Shown: positions 1 through 6,919, numbered from the stretch's first letter. The stretch: 13,753 bases of DNA from Acidobacteriota bacterium (GCA_012963185.1 DTWD01000149.1:1-13753), one strand, 5' to 3'. The notes: generated by a model from the sequence alone, not told the origin. Numbers and translations are program-made.

Positions 1-414
1 GGAGTTAAAGATGATGGTCCAGCGATTGGGATCGGGAATGGCCCACAGGCTATATTTCCCGGCAGCTAACGCATTGCCATTAATGGTCACATCACGGCTA
101 AACTCGATGGCTGTCGCATCGTTCGCACCGGGATTCCATATTTCTCCAAACGGAACAATCCCACCAAACAGTTCTCGGCCCCGCGCGACAGGTCGATCGT
201 AGGTAATGGAGATCGAGGTATTAGCAATCTCCTGCCATACAGATCCACTCTGGCTCGGTTTTACATCGTCGAGCGCAATGACTGGTAAATCGGCAGCAGC
301 CGTATCCAAGGAGGCCTCGGGAGAACTGCCCGAATCCCCGGCACCCCCGCCGCCACAACCAACCAAGCCAATTGTCGTACTCACTACGAATGCACTCAGC
401 CAGTTCCGTGTCAT
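1..414 (-). CDS. DUF2911-family lipoprotein, 3' end cut by window edge
   Basis: This frame reads open for 138 codons from an ATG at 414 to the left edge, so the C-terminus is missing. The N-terminus has a short charged start, a hydrophobic stretch and a lipobox ending in Cys20 (LVGC at 17-20), followed by a Gly/Ser-rich linker, which predicts an outer-membrane or periplasmic lipoprotein. From about residue 60 the protein matches the pattern of DUF2911: a segment ending SISITYDRP, then GRELFGGIVPFGEIWNPGAN, then a stretch with TAIEFS and TINGNALAAGKYSLWAIP. The function of DUF2911 is not known. A strong AGGAGG lies 9 nt upstream of the ATG and fixes the start. It is the last visible gene of a minus-strand run with the M28 peptidase, 48 nt after that gene's stop. 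Family recognition is by eye; the lipobox is directly visible. Confidence 0.85.
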   Translation of the reverse strand, partial: MTRNWLSAFVVSTTIGLVGCGGGGAGDSGSSPEASLDTAAADLPVIALDDVKPSQSGSVWQEIANTSISITYDRPVARGRELFGGIVPFGEIWNPGANDATAIEFSRDVTINGNALAAGKYSLWAIPDPNRWTIIFNS

Positions 415-423
415 CGATCGCTT

Positions 424-429
424 CCTCCT
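424..429 (-). promoter_or_regulatory. Ribosome binding site of the DUF2911 lipoprotein gene
   Basis: The minus strand reads AGGAGG here, a full Shine-Dalgarno core, with a 9-nt spacer to the ATG at 414. It is one of the few clear ribosome binding sites in the window and it decides the start of this gene. Confidence 0.7.
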
Positions 430-462
430 ATCCAAATCCAGATCCTACGGCTCGAGTCTATC

Positions 463-2040
463 TCAGTCTTTGCGCGGTAAGGACTCATCACGCATAGCAG
501 TACGATAAGCAAAGATCGCCGTCACAACAGCCATCTGGCGTAAATCCTCACTTTGTACACGATCGAAAACATCCATATTGGAGTGGTGCGTGCGTGAGTT
601 GTATTCGAGTCGATCCTGAATAAACTGAAAACCAGGTAACCCGACTTCGTCAAACGGCACATGATCCGTACCACGTATTGACCGCCGACCAATAGTTGTC
701 ACCCCAAGGTCACTTAACTCACCCATCCAGCGTCGAAAAATTGGCTCGACAGCATCATTCCCCTGCAACCAAACACCGCGGATACGACCGGTTCCGTTAT
801 CAATGTTGTAGTACGCCGATACAATCTCGTGACCTGATTTCAGTAGTTGGCTTTTCGCATCACCAAAGTGACGCTTAACGTACGCACGCGACCCGAGCAA
901 GCCTTCTTCCTCGCCACCCCACAACGCCACGCGAATAGTTCGTCTTGGTCGCACATCAAGCGTCTGTAAAATGCGCACGGCTTCCATTATGGCGGCGACC
1001 CCAACTGCATTGTCTGTGGCGCCGGTTGCCGCGTGCGTTGAATCAAAGTGAGCGCCGAGAATCACTACTTCGTCAGCGAGGTCCGTGCCTGGAAATTCAG
1101 CGATTAAATTGAACCCATTCGGCTGGGTTTCTTCATGGAAACGAGTCTGAATATTGATCTCCACGCTTACTGGCACATTGTGGTTGAGCAGTCTTACCAA
1201 GCGGTTGTAATGTTCAACGGCAATCGTTGCTGAAGGAACAACATCAACAGCTTCGACCGCTCGTGAGCCGCCGGTTCCAACGAATATTGTCCCACCGTCG
1301 GTGCGTTGCGTCGGCCAGACCAAGTCACTATCCAAGGGAGCACCTCCGACAAGCGACACGTCACTTCCACGATCCAAGACAGCCACCACGCCTTCTTCAA
1401 GGAAAAACTGATTGACGTAATCATCAAGTTTGGTTCCTGTACCACCGCTTCCCTTCTGCTGTGAAGTCCCCCTAGGTAACTGCGAAACGTCAGTCAGTAA
1501 TTCATCATCCAGTCGCAATACCAAATCACCTTCGAGCATCTCGACACGCCGCGCCGGGTGTGTCAAAACGATCTTTCCGCTCAGCGTGCCTCGGTATTGA
1601 TCCAAATCATCACGTGATGAGATCACGACCCGAACGACATCTGCTGTTACAACGCCGTCGGTACTTGTTGTCCACGCCCGCGGGTACCCAATGATTGGCA
1701 TGATTTGTGGCGCGACCAAGTGAGCATGAAAACGCTCCAACGACCAGCCACGACCATATGGGAACCGTTCCTCATAGACACGCAGACCCCATCCTCTCAT
1801 CCGATCCGCGGCCCAATCCTTTGCTGCCTCGATAGAAGGCGTGCCCGTTACACGCGGTCCAAATACGTCACTAAGCCAACTAACTGTCTCCATAGCCTGC
1901 GACCGCTCGAAACCTTCTTCCCGAATCGCACGGAACACTTCTCCATCGACCGCTTGTGCCGATACCCAGACCGGTCCTATGCTGACTAAGACCAACACGG
2001 TCACGAACGCGGTAATAGCGCGCATATGTGAACCAGTCAC
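463..2040 (-). CDS. Secreted M28-family zinc peptidase with PA-type insert
   Basis: The product is a 525-residue exported metallopeptidase of family M28, probably an aminopeptidase or carboxypeptidase acting on peptides in the periplasm or outside the cell. The M28 metal-site signature is complete: His331 and Asp333 in GAHFDS, bridging Asp343 in GATDNAVG, Glu377-Glu378 in WGGEEEGLLGS, Asp414 in NIDNGTG, and His486 in HHSNMD. Glu377 is the expected general base. Residues about 130-280, between the N-terminal part and the catalytic core, fit the position of a PA-like domain insert. The opening codon at 2040 is GTG. An in-frame ATG at 2025 gives a cleaner signal peptide (MRAITAF... ending VSAQA) and may be the true start; neither has a good Shine-Dalgarno. 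The upstream gene stops 1 nt before 2040, so the two are probably translationally coupled. Family assignment is firm; the substrate is unknown. Confidence 0.93.
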   Translation of the reverse strand: MTGSHMRAITAFVTVLVLVSIGPVWVSAQAVDGEVFRAIREEGFERSQAMETVSWLSDVFGPRVTGTPSIEAAKDWAADRMRGWGLRVYEERFPYGRGWSLERFHAHLVAPQIMPIIGYPRAWTTSTDGVVTADVVRVVISSRDDLDQYRGTLSGKIVLTHPARRVEMLEGDLVLRLDDELLTDVSQLPRGTSQQKGSGGTGTKLDDYVNQFFLEEGVVAVLDRGSDVSLVGGAPLDSDLVWPTQRTDGGTIFVGTGGSRAVEAVDVVPSATIAVEHYNRLVRLLNHNVPVSVEINIQTRFHEETQPNGFNLIAEFPGTDLADEVVILGAHFDSTHAATGATDNAVGVAAIMEAVRILQTLDVRPRRTIRVALWGGEEEGLLGSRAYVKRHFGDAKSQLLKSGHEIVSAYYNIDNGTGRIRGVWLQGNDAVEPIFRRWMGELSDLGVTTIGRRSIRGTDHVPFDEVGLPGFQFIQDRLEYNSRTHHSNMDVFDRVQSEDLRQMAVVTAIFAYRTAMRDESLPRKD

Positions 2041-2041
2041 T

Positions 2042-2551
2042 CTACTGAATCAATGTGCCGCCGGCAGGGGGTGACAACACCGTACCATCGGCTTCAAGAA
2101 CGAATGTCAGGATACGCGTCCCCGGTAAGACTCGCTGGATAGGAGTGCCATTGATGGTCACTCCCGTAACCACGCTGGCATCGCCGTCAGGATTACGACG
2201 ACATTCATTAACATCCCGAACAGTCATCGTGTTCGCGATGTCGACCGGGATGTCATTAAATTGCATCGTGAAAACGTTCGGCGCTGATTCTGTCAGTGTG
2301 ACCACGTCCAATCCCTCAGCACCGCTCCTCCAACTCGGTACAACGTTGGTCTCAGATTTCATCCGTGTCAGACAATCCTGGAAAGCTCGTTGGCTGCCGG
2401 CCGGCGGAATGGACGCGGACTGGCTACGGAGGCGGAATTCTGCTGTGACAATTTGTGTTGGCTGTACTCCGCGTGGCGACTCCTTACAATCAGTAGCCAT
2501 CGAAGCAACAATCGGCAGGATAATCCAATAATGGCTTAGTCTGGTCATCAT
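2042..2551 (-). CDS. Hypothetical secreted protein, 169 aa
   Basis: I do not recognise this protein. It has a hydrophobic N-terminus (residues about 6-20) ending at Cys22 in MATDCKES, which may be an atypical lipobox, although Asp at the position before Cys is unusual. The rest is a soluble domain rich in beta-prone segments, with two further cysteines (in QDCLTRM and NECRRNP) that could form a disulfide in the periplasm, and a C-terminal part containing VTINGTPIQRVLPGTRILTF. The minus frame is preferred over the overlapping plus-strand frame because it begins with an export signal and its stop lies 1 nt before the M28 start, as in an operon. Two ATGs (2551, 2548) start the frame; no Shine-Dalgarno is visible. 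It appears to be the first gene of the minus-strand run, divergent from the YtxH-like gene. Confidence 0.7.
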   Translation of the reverse strand: MMTRLSHYWIILPIVASMATDCKESPRGVQPTQIVTAEFRLRSQSASIPPAGSQRAFQDCLTRMKSETNVVPSWRSGAEGLDVVTLTESAPNVFTMQFNDIPVDIANTMTVRDVNECRRNPDGDASVVTGVTINGTPIQRVLPGTRILTFVLEADGTVLSPPAGGTLIQ

Positions 2552-2644
2552 GACGTGGTTACCGAACTTTTATCTCTTAAGCATATAGGAATGATCGCTC
2601 GCTACTCTGTCGGACCAGGGACTACCGACCGATAGCATTTAGCA
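2552..2644. promoter_or_regulatory. Divergent intergenic region, presumed promoters
   Basis: This 93-bp gap separates the minus-strand run from the plus-strand YtxH-like gene, so it should hold a promoter for each direction. The part near 2565-2592 is AT-rich and could supply a minus-strand -10 element. I see no convincing -35/-10 pair or ribosome binding site for either gene. Confidence 0.35.
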
Positions 2645-2890
2645 ATGATGACTATCTTGAGACGCTTGTTCGGAGTGTCAGTTGTGGCACTTCTCGCGGG
2701 ACTCGTCGGGGTCGGCGTTGGCCTGTTGGTCGCACCAGCCGCAGGGTCGGACACACGCGCTTGGCTTGCAGGAAAGGTTCAGGAACACGGGCCAACCGTG
2801 AAACAAAACATACAAAAGGCTGGCGATTCGATTGGCGACGCGGCTGAATTCGTTGCCGCACAAGTCGAAGTCGTCACCGACGGCGACTGA
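2645..2890 (+). CDS. YtxH-like small membrane protein
   Basis: This is an 81-residue protein with one hydrophobic segment (residues about 8-31, ending GVGVGLLVAPAAGSDTR) followed by a helical, charged tail. The glycine-zipper-like segment running into an AP-x-x-G-x-x-TR motif is the hallmark of YtxH-domain proteins, small membrane-anchored proteins often linked to stress responses but without a defined biochemical role. The start is a double ATG (2645, 2648); no Shine-Dalgarno is visible. It precedes the patatin-like gene by 98 nt on the same strand and may share transcription with it. The family call rests on the short motif, so it is moderately certain. Confidence 0.75.
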   Translation: MMTILRRLFGVSVVALLAGLVGVGVGLLVAPAAGSDTRAWLAGKVQEHGPTVKQNIQKAGDSIGDAAEFVAAQVEVVTDGD

Positions 2891-2988
2891 ACTAAATCAA
2901 AGTGAAGAACACTGGTCACCATATCGGCGGCATCCAGTAATATCTGATACGTCGCGGTTGTTGTCCGAACTATTTCCCAGATTCGTAG

Positions 2989-3771
2989 GTGCCTTGCTTG
3001 CCCCGCCTTAGCCTCGTACTCTCAGCCGGTGGTCTTCGTGGCGCGGCACATCTCGGAGTCCTCCGTCGTCTCACGGCGGCAAATATTCCACTCGATAGCA
3101 TTGTGGGCGTGAGCGCCGGCGCTGTGATTGCTGCGTACTACGCGGCTGTGGGGTTACGCACCGAAGAACTAATTGGTGAAGCCAAGTTTTTTAAGGGACG
3201 GCATATAGTCGCACACAGCTTGAACTTGCGCACTTATCGTCGACTCCGATGGTTTTTTGAACCCTTTGCCGGCGTTATTCCGACTCGACTCAAGCAACTC
3301 GAGTCGAGTCGTTTTGACCAACTTCACCACGGCGTTCGATCCATCGGGATTGTCTGCCATGACCTGACCCACAACTGCCCTCGCTACTTGACAACTGGGT
3401 CGCACGGTAATATTTCACTCTACAACGCGGTAGCAACAAGCGCATCAATTCCCAGTATGTTTCCACCACAACCAGTCGAATTCGAAGGACAGCGCTGCGA
3501 TTTTACGGACGGCGGTCTCAGTGACGCTTTACCGATTTCTTTTGCTAAGTCATCAGACCTGAACGCTACTCACATCATTGCGTCGGATTGTCGCACTCAC
3601 GGTGCACGTCCGCAATGTGCAGATGAGCCTAACTGCGTCTACGTACGACCTACACTCGACGGCACGACGGTTCTTCGGGCACCTCGAGATTCGCTAACTC
3701 AGGCCGTCATTGCTGGAGAGAACGTCATTACCGATAAGGTTCTCAACCAGATACGATCTTGGGTTCTCTAA
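2989..3771 (+). CDS. Patatin-like phospholipase / esterase
   Basis: This 260-residue protein is a patatin-fold acyl hydrolase, expected to release fatty acids from membrane or storage lipids with a Ser-Asp dyad. The oxyanion-hole glycines are in SAGGLRGAAHLG (12-23), the nucleophile is Ser42 in GVSAG (40-44), and the catalytic Asp is Asp174 in DGGLSDALP. The conserved segment TSASIPSMFPP (150-160) is also typical. There is no signal peptide, so it probably acts in the cytoplasm or at the inner membrane. The length fits a stand-alone RssA/YjjU-sized patatin with no extra domain. The start codon is GTG at 2989, with an alternative TTG at 2998; no clear Shine-Dalgarno is present. A perfect 11-bp inverted repeat lies inside the gene at 3281-3311. 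Family assignment is firm, substrate unknown. Confidence 0.92.
   Translation: MPCLPRLSLVLSAGGLRGAAHLGVLRRLTAANIPLDSIVGVSAGAVIAAYYAAVGLRTEELIGEAKFFKGRHIVAHSLNLRTYRRLRWFFEPFAGVIPTRLKQLESSRFDQLHHGVRSIGIVCHDLTHNCPRYLTTGSHGNISLYNAVATSASIPSMFPPQPVEFEGQRCDFTDGGLSDALPISFAKSSDLNATHIIASDCRTHGARPQCADEPNCVYVRPTLDGTTVLRAPRDSLTQAVIAGENVITDKVLNQIRSWVL
3281..3311 (+). repeat. Perfect 11-bp inverted repeat inside the patatin gene
   Basis: CGACTCGACTC at 3281-3291 is followed after 9 nt by its exact reverse complement GAGTCGAGTCG at 3301-3311, and then by TTTT. In RNA it would form a stable hairpin resembling an intrinsic terminator, but it lies in the middle of an intact coding frame. It encodes an Arg-Leu-Lys-Gln-Leu-Glu-Ser-Ser-Arg stretch, so it may simply reflect codon choice. 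Confidence 0.6.
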
Positions 3772-3863
3772 ACATAACCATTGTAAAACCTATCAGACTT
3801 TTCAAGAACATCTTGCTTGTCACGAAACAGCCAAAGCCGTGGTACTGTGCACACGGTGTTTCC

Positions 3864-4469
3864 GTGCGTAAGAAATGCAACAGATTTGCAACGACGATCC
3901 TACTCGTCAGCGCCGTCTCGACCGCACTAGCGATACAACGCGATATTCGGACAACCCGAGAGCTCTTTCCGAATACAGAAGACCGTGGACGCGCCGCTAT
4001 CGAATATATGGATAGCCAGTTACAAGTTGTCGCCGCTTACTATTACTCGCAACGCCACCACGACTCGCGGTGGCTACTAATTGAAACTGCCATTACTTCC
4101 GCCGATGTGATGACGATTGAGCGCGACAGTATCCACCTCGTGCATCCTGACGGCAGAGAAATCCCCCTGGCCTCACAACGCTCGTTTGCCCAAGACCATC
4201 AGCGGACCAGACTCTTGGTACAGGCAGCAACGACCACCCGTCACGGAATTGGCACCTACATCGTTCGGCAACGAGCTCGCCGATTCCGGTTTTTTGTTAG
4301 TCCATTCGATGGCATTGCCGACACACTCTTCGATACCGATCAACATCGTGTGGCTTGGGGTGACCTATTTTTCTCTTCACCAACTGGACGTTGGGACTCC
4401 GGCACGTATTCGCTTGTTGTCACCGGAGGAGAAGGTCGACAAGCAGTATTGCCCATAGACCTCGACTAG
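3864..4469 (+). CDS. Hypothetical secreted protein, 201 aa
   Basis: I do not recognise a named family. The open frame extends upstream to a TTG at 3759, overlapping the end of the patatin gene. A GTG at 3864 gives a textbook signal peptide (MRKKCNRF, hydrophobic core, cleavage after STALA near residue 23) and is preferred. The mature part starts with an acidic and basic helical region (residues 25-60). It continues into a beta-rich region containing HPDGREIPLASQRSFAQD (about 94-111), an FFVSPFDG segment (143-150) and a C-terminal strand pattern SGTYSLVVTGG (179-189). That pattern suggests an immunoglobulin-like or similar beta-sandwich fold in the periplasm. It follows the patatin gene by 92 nt and may be transcribed with it. 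A shifted plus-strand frame at 4117-4458 has no such features and is a shadow. Confidence 0.65.
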   Translation: MRKKCNRFATTILLVSAVSTALAIQRDIRTTRELFPNTEDRGRAAIEYMDSQLQVVAAYYYSQRHHDSRWLLIETAITSADVMTIERDSIHLVHPDGREIPLASQRSFAQDHQRTRLLVQAATTTRHGIGTYIVRQRARRFRFFVSPFDGIADTLFDTDQHRVAWGDLFFSSPTGRWDSGTYSLVVTGGEGRQAVLPIDLD

Positions 4470-4564
4470 CGTCGAATTATTCTCCGATTGAACCTCTTCG
4501 CTTTTTGCCGAACGGTGCATCCTTTGCCGTTGATAACGATCAAGCTGTTTCGGCGTTTCGTTGG

Positions 4565-4591
4565 ACCAAGCCCAAATAAACGCTTGGTTTT
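4565..4591 (+). terminator. Probable intrinsic terminator after the 201-aa secreted protein
   Basis: ACCAAGC (4565-4571) pairs perfectly with GCTTGGT (4582-4588) across a 10-nt loop, and the stem runs into a short T-tract ending at 4591. The stem is 7 bp and the T-run is short, so termination may be partial. It lies about 95 nt after the stop codon of the upstream gene. Confidence 0.45.
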
Positions 4592-4603
4592 CAAGACTGC
4601 CGG

Positions 4604-4624
4604 GGGACTGACTGTATCAGTCCC
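4604..4624 (+). repeat. 8-bp perfect hairpin in the intergenic region
   Basis: GGGACTGA (4604-4611) is the exact complement of TCAGTCCC (4617-4624) with a 5-nt loop CTGTA. It is a compact GC-rich hairpin 13 nt beyond the terminator-like stem. No T-run follows directly, so a terminator role is doubtful. It could be a transcript 3'-end stabiliser or part of a structured RNA. Confidence 0.45.
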
Positions 4625-4705
4625 GATGGAGGTTCTATTTGACGCTATCTAAGGCTTCTGCCAATAAGCCGATGACTCCTCAGGGAATTCCGGCCAGAGC
4701 AATAC

Positions 4706-4736
4706 TTGTCGGATCACCCTAACCCGCGGTATATAA
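4706..4736 (+). promoter_or_regulatory. Candidate sigma70-type promoter for the His-rich protein
   Basis: TTGTCG (4706-4711) lies 18 nt before TATATA (4730-4735); an offset reading TATAAG (4732-4737) matches the -10 consensus at five of six positions. Transcription would begin near 4743, giving a leader of about 60 nt before the ATG at 4804. This is consensus matching by eye only. Confidence 0.35.
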
Positions 4737-4803
4737 GCTAGGTCATACTGTTTGTTAGAAAACTGGCAACCACCGGATATAGCTAATTTCCAGGGGGATC
4801 CCG

Positions 4804-5451
4804 ATGCGACGTATAGCTAGTCTCAGCACTATCGCAATCATCGCGCTCATTTTGGGTGCACATCTCGGCGCCGAACAAGGTGCAGGACACAACCACATCG
4901 GCCATGTAATGGATGCGTGGAATGACACACCTGACGGTGTCGGACTACTACCCGCGGCTGTTGAAGAAGCCGGGGTCGCCGCACAGCACGCATCACTTGC
5001 GGCAAAGGATCCCAGTAATCTTGACGCGATGAAGCGGCATACCGCGCACGTTCTGCACGCTGTCGACCCGACCCAGATCGAAAATGGTCCCGGCAAAGGC
5101 TACGGCGTGAAACAGGGTGCGGAAGGCGCAGCGAAACATATCCAAGCCGCTGCCAACACCGACGGGGCCTCTGACGCAATTAAGACACATGCAACTCACG
5201 TCGCTACATCAGCGCGTAATACCGTTGCACGTGCTGACGAGATTGTGGCGCTTGCCAAGAAAATCGCCATGGCCAACTCAGCGTCAGCTGCATCAAGCTT
5301 GGTAGCCGAACTCAACACGCTCGCACAACAGCTACTGCCAGGAACCGATGCCAACGGAGACGGCCGAACTGGCTGGCAAGAAGGTGAAGGCGGGCTTGCA
5401 GTCGCTACAACGCACGCAAATCTCATGAAGAAGGCCGAAGGCCTTCCATAA
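4804..5451 (+). CDS. Secreted histidine-rich helical protein with an EF-hand loop
   Basis: I do not recognise a named family. The 215-residue product begins with a signal peptide (MRRIASL..., hydrophobic 8-19, cleavage near GAHLGA at 18-23). The mature part is Ala-rich and helical, with histidines spaced as on helix faces: His29, 31, 34; His62; His79, 82, 85 in RHTAHVLH; His112; His129, 132 in THATHV. This pattern suggests several helices packed around metal or heme sites, although no CxxCH heme-attachment motif is present. Near the C-terminus, Asp182 to Glu193 (DANGDGRTGWQE) forms a canonical 12-residue EF-hand loop with Asp182, Asn184, Asp186 and Glu193 in ligand positions, implying calcium binding. 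An AGGGGG at 4792-4797, 6 nt before the ATG, supports the start. A promoter-like sequence lies upstream and a terminator downstream, so it is probably transcribed alone. Metal binding is inference. Confidence 0.75.
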   Translation: MRRIASLSTIAIIALILGAHLGAEQGAGHNHIGHVMDAWNDTPDGVGLLPAAVEEAGVAAQHASLAAKDPSNLDAMKRHTAHVLHAVDPTQIENGPGKGYGVKQGAEGAAKHIQAAANTDGASDAIKTHATHVATSARNTVARADEIVALAKKIAMANSASAASSLVAELNTLAQQLLPGTDANGDGRTGWQEGEGGLAVATTHANLMKKAEGLP

Positions 5452-5464
5452 ACTAAACCCTCGT

Positions 5465-5518
5465 GGGGCGAGTGTTACAACCGTAGATTCAGGCTAGTAG
5501 CACTCGTCCTTCGTTTTT
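5465..5518. terminator. Terminator between convergent genes
   Basis: GGGCGAGTG (5466-5474) pairs with CACTCGTCC (5501-5509) with eight Watson-Crick pairs and one G-T pair, followed on the plus strand by a T-run (5514-5518). The loop is long at 26 nt. It sits between the convergent His-rich protein and aminotransferase genes, as expected for a terminator of the plus-strand gene. Confidence 0.5.
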
Positions 5519-5575
5519 CCGTAGCAAACCTCAGTCAGTCAATTTGACAGGTTCGTATCCGGTCGAAGCACGCAC

Positions 5576-6841
5576 TTAATCCGCTGCGTAGGGTGACGAA
5601 AGTCTGTACTCGGGGTGCGACTCTAAATACTTCTCAATACGCGTTACTCTTTTCACAGCGTCACCAATAAACGTTATTGCTTCCTGTAAGCGCGAGTCGG
5701 GTTCTGCGCAACTGAGACGCAGGAACCCACCTCCAGCCTCTCCGAAGCATTCTCCTCCAAGGCAGGCCACACCGTAATCATCATCAGCAGCTTCTAACAA
5801 AAAGAGCGCCAGCCCATGCGAGGTGATTCTGTATCGATTGCAAATGACCTTAACGGACGGAAACACATAAAACGTCCCCTTGGGCATCATGCACGAGAGA
5901 TCGTCCAGTTGATTAAGTGCTGTAACGAGCAGCGTTACTTTGCGGCGAAAATCAGCCATCCTTTCGTCGCGGACAGCCCCATCGCCCAACATCGCAGCGA
6001 TCCCGGCATATTGCGTAAATGGCGGCACGCACGACAGTGAGGTATTCGCTAATGTGGTCAGAATCTCGACCGTGGCCGCACTCGACACCCCATAGCCCAA
6101 CCGCCATCCACTCATACTGAATGACTTGCTAAACGTATAGGCGGCTACGCACTGATCAAACATGCCTGGCTGTGCAAGGAGCGTATGGTGCCGACCCTGC
6201 CAAATCATCGCATCGTACGGCTCGTCACTAAACACGGCGATATTTCTACCTCGAATGAGCGATGCCAACGCCTCGAGATCTTCCAAGGTGGCTACACCCC
6301 CAGTGGGATTGTGCGGACTATTAAGAAAAATAGCCTTTGGTTTTGAGTCGTGCGTGAGAAAGCGTTCAACATCATCGAGACTCGGACGAAAGTCGTGTGA
6401 CGCACGTAATTTCGAGATAACCATTCTTCCACCGCGACGATGGATATTGGCTGCATAAGTCGGGAAGTGTGGGCTAAAAACAAGTACCCCGTCACCGGAG
6501 TCAACAAACGCTTCACAGAAGAACTGCTCAAACACCTTTGCGCCCGGACCCACGACGATATTATCAGCCGACACGGACAGGTTGTACTGCTGGTTGACAT
6601 ACTCGGCAGCCGTCGAACGAAATTCCGGAAGACCGGCTGACGGTCCGTAATGAGTCTGCCCCTCTGTTAGCGCTCGGATACCACCGTCAAATCCTTCTGG
6701 CGATGTTGGAAAAGGACTATCGCCAACTTCAAGTTCGACAATGTTTTTCCCTGATGCAATTAAACGCTTGGCAACCGCTAAAACAGTAAAGGCCGTCTCT
6801 CCCTGAACAGCGGAGGCAAACGTCGAAAAAGTCGCAGACAT
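5576..6841 (-). CDS. PLP-dependent aminotransferase, class I/II (AspC-Ib type)
   Basis: This 421-residue enzyme belongs to fold type I aminotransferases, closest by motif to the Ib aspartate/aromatic aminotransferase group. It should transfer an amino group between an amino acid and a 2-oxo acid in the cytoplasm. PLP-site residues are present: Asn174 in NSPHNPTGG, Asp206 and Tyr209 in SDEPYD, Schiff-base Lys239 in TFSKSFSMSGWRLGY, and the substrate-carboxylate Arg375 in GFLRLSCAEP. The frame opens upstream at a TTG (6850), but the ATG at 6841 is preferred; no good Shine-Dalgarno is visible for either. It lies 78 nt downstream of the E2 gene on the same strand, as the last member of the E1-E2-aminotransferase set. 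That context suggests it makes the 2-oxo acid used by E1, or recycles the amino group. The substrate is not determined by sequence. Confidence 0.9.
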   Translation of the reverse strand: MSATFSTFASAVQGETAFTVLAVAKRLIASGKNIVELEVGDSPFPTSPEGFDGGIRALTEGQTHYGPSAGLPEFRSTAAEYVNQQYNLSVSADNIVVGPGAKVFEQFFCEAFVDSGDGVLVFSPHFPTYAANIHRRGGRMVISKLRASHDFRPSLDDVERFLTHDSKPKAIFLNSPHNPTGGVATLEDLEALASLIRGRNIAVFSDEPYDAMIWQGRHHTLLAQPGMFDQCVAAYTFSKSFSMSGWRLGYGVSSAATVEILTTLANTSLSCVPPFTQYAGIAAMLGDGAVRDERMADFRRKVTLLVTALNQLDDLSCMMPKGTFYVFPSVKVICNRYRITSHGLALFLLEAADDDYGVACLGGECFGEAGGGFLRLSCAEPDSRLQEAITFIGDAVKRVTRIEKYLESHPEYRLSSPYAAD

Positions 6842-6919
6842 GGGGGGCAAGCATACCCTACGAGTATTTCGAGACCCTTAGGGTGCTTCCCCTTCGACTG
6901 AAGAATGCGCTTCGGACCA

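Larger units (their letters stand above)
4470..4803. other. 334-bp non-coding stretch with several hairpins
   Basis: No convincing gene is present. The region contains three stem-loops close together: a weak 5-bp one (AACGG 4511-4515 with CCGTT 4527-4531), a terminator-like one at 4565-4591, and an 8-bp perfect one at 4604-4624. A promoter-like sequence at 4706-4736 and the ribosome binding site of the following gene lie further downstream. The middle part, about 4625-4700, shows nothing I can name. Confidence 0.5.

Noticed and set aside
11..508. Two plus-strand open frames at the left edge
   Set aside because: They are antisense to the DUF2911 lipoprotein gene and the peptidase end, and their sequences are low-complexity with no recognisable motif.
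2055..2531. Plus-strand open frame of 158 codons
   Set aside because: It lies opposite the minus-strand frame, which has an export signal and operon-like spacing; the plus frame shows no domain or start signal.
3759..3863. Extended N-terminus for the 201-aa secreted protein from a TTG overlapping the patatin gene
   Set aside because: TTG with no ribosome binding site would bury the clear signal peptide that begins at GTG 3864.
4566..4660. Possible tRNA with a long variable arm (TTTTCAAG loop, then the GGGACTGA/TCAGTCCC hairpin, then GGTTC and a downstream GCCA)
   Set aside because: No acceptor stem pairs with the segment before GCCA, the T-arm stem does not form, and the anticodon stem has mismatches.
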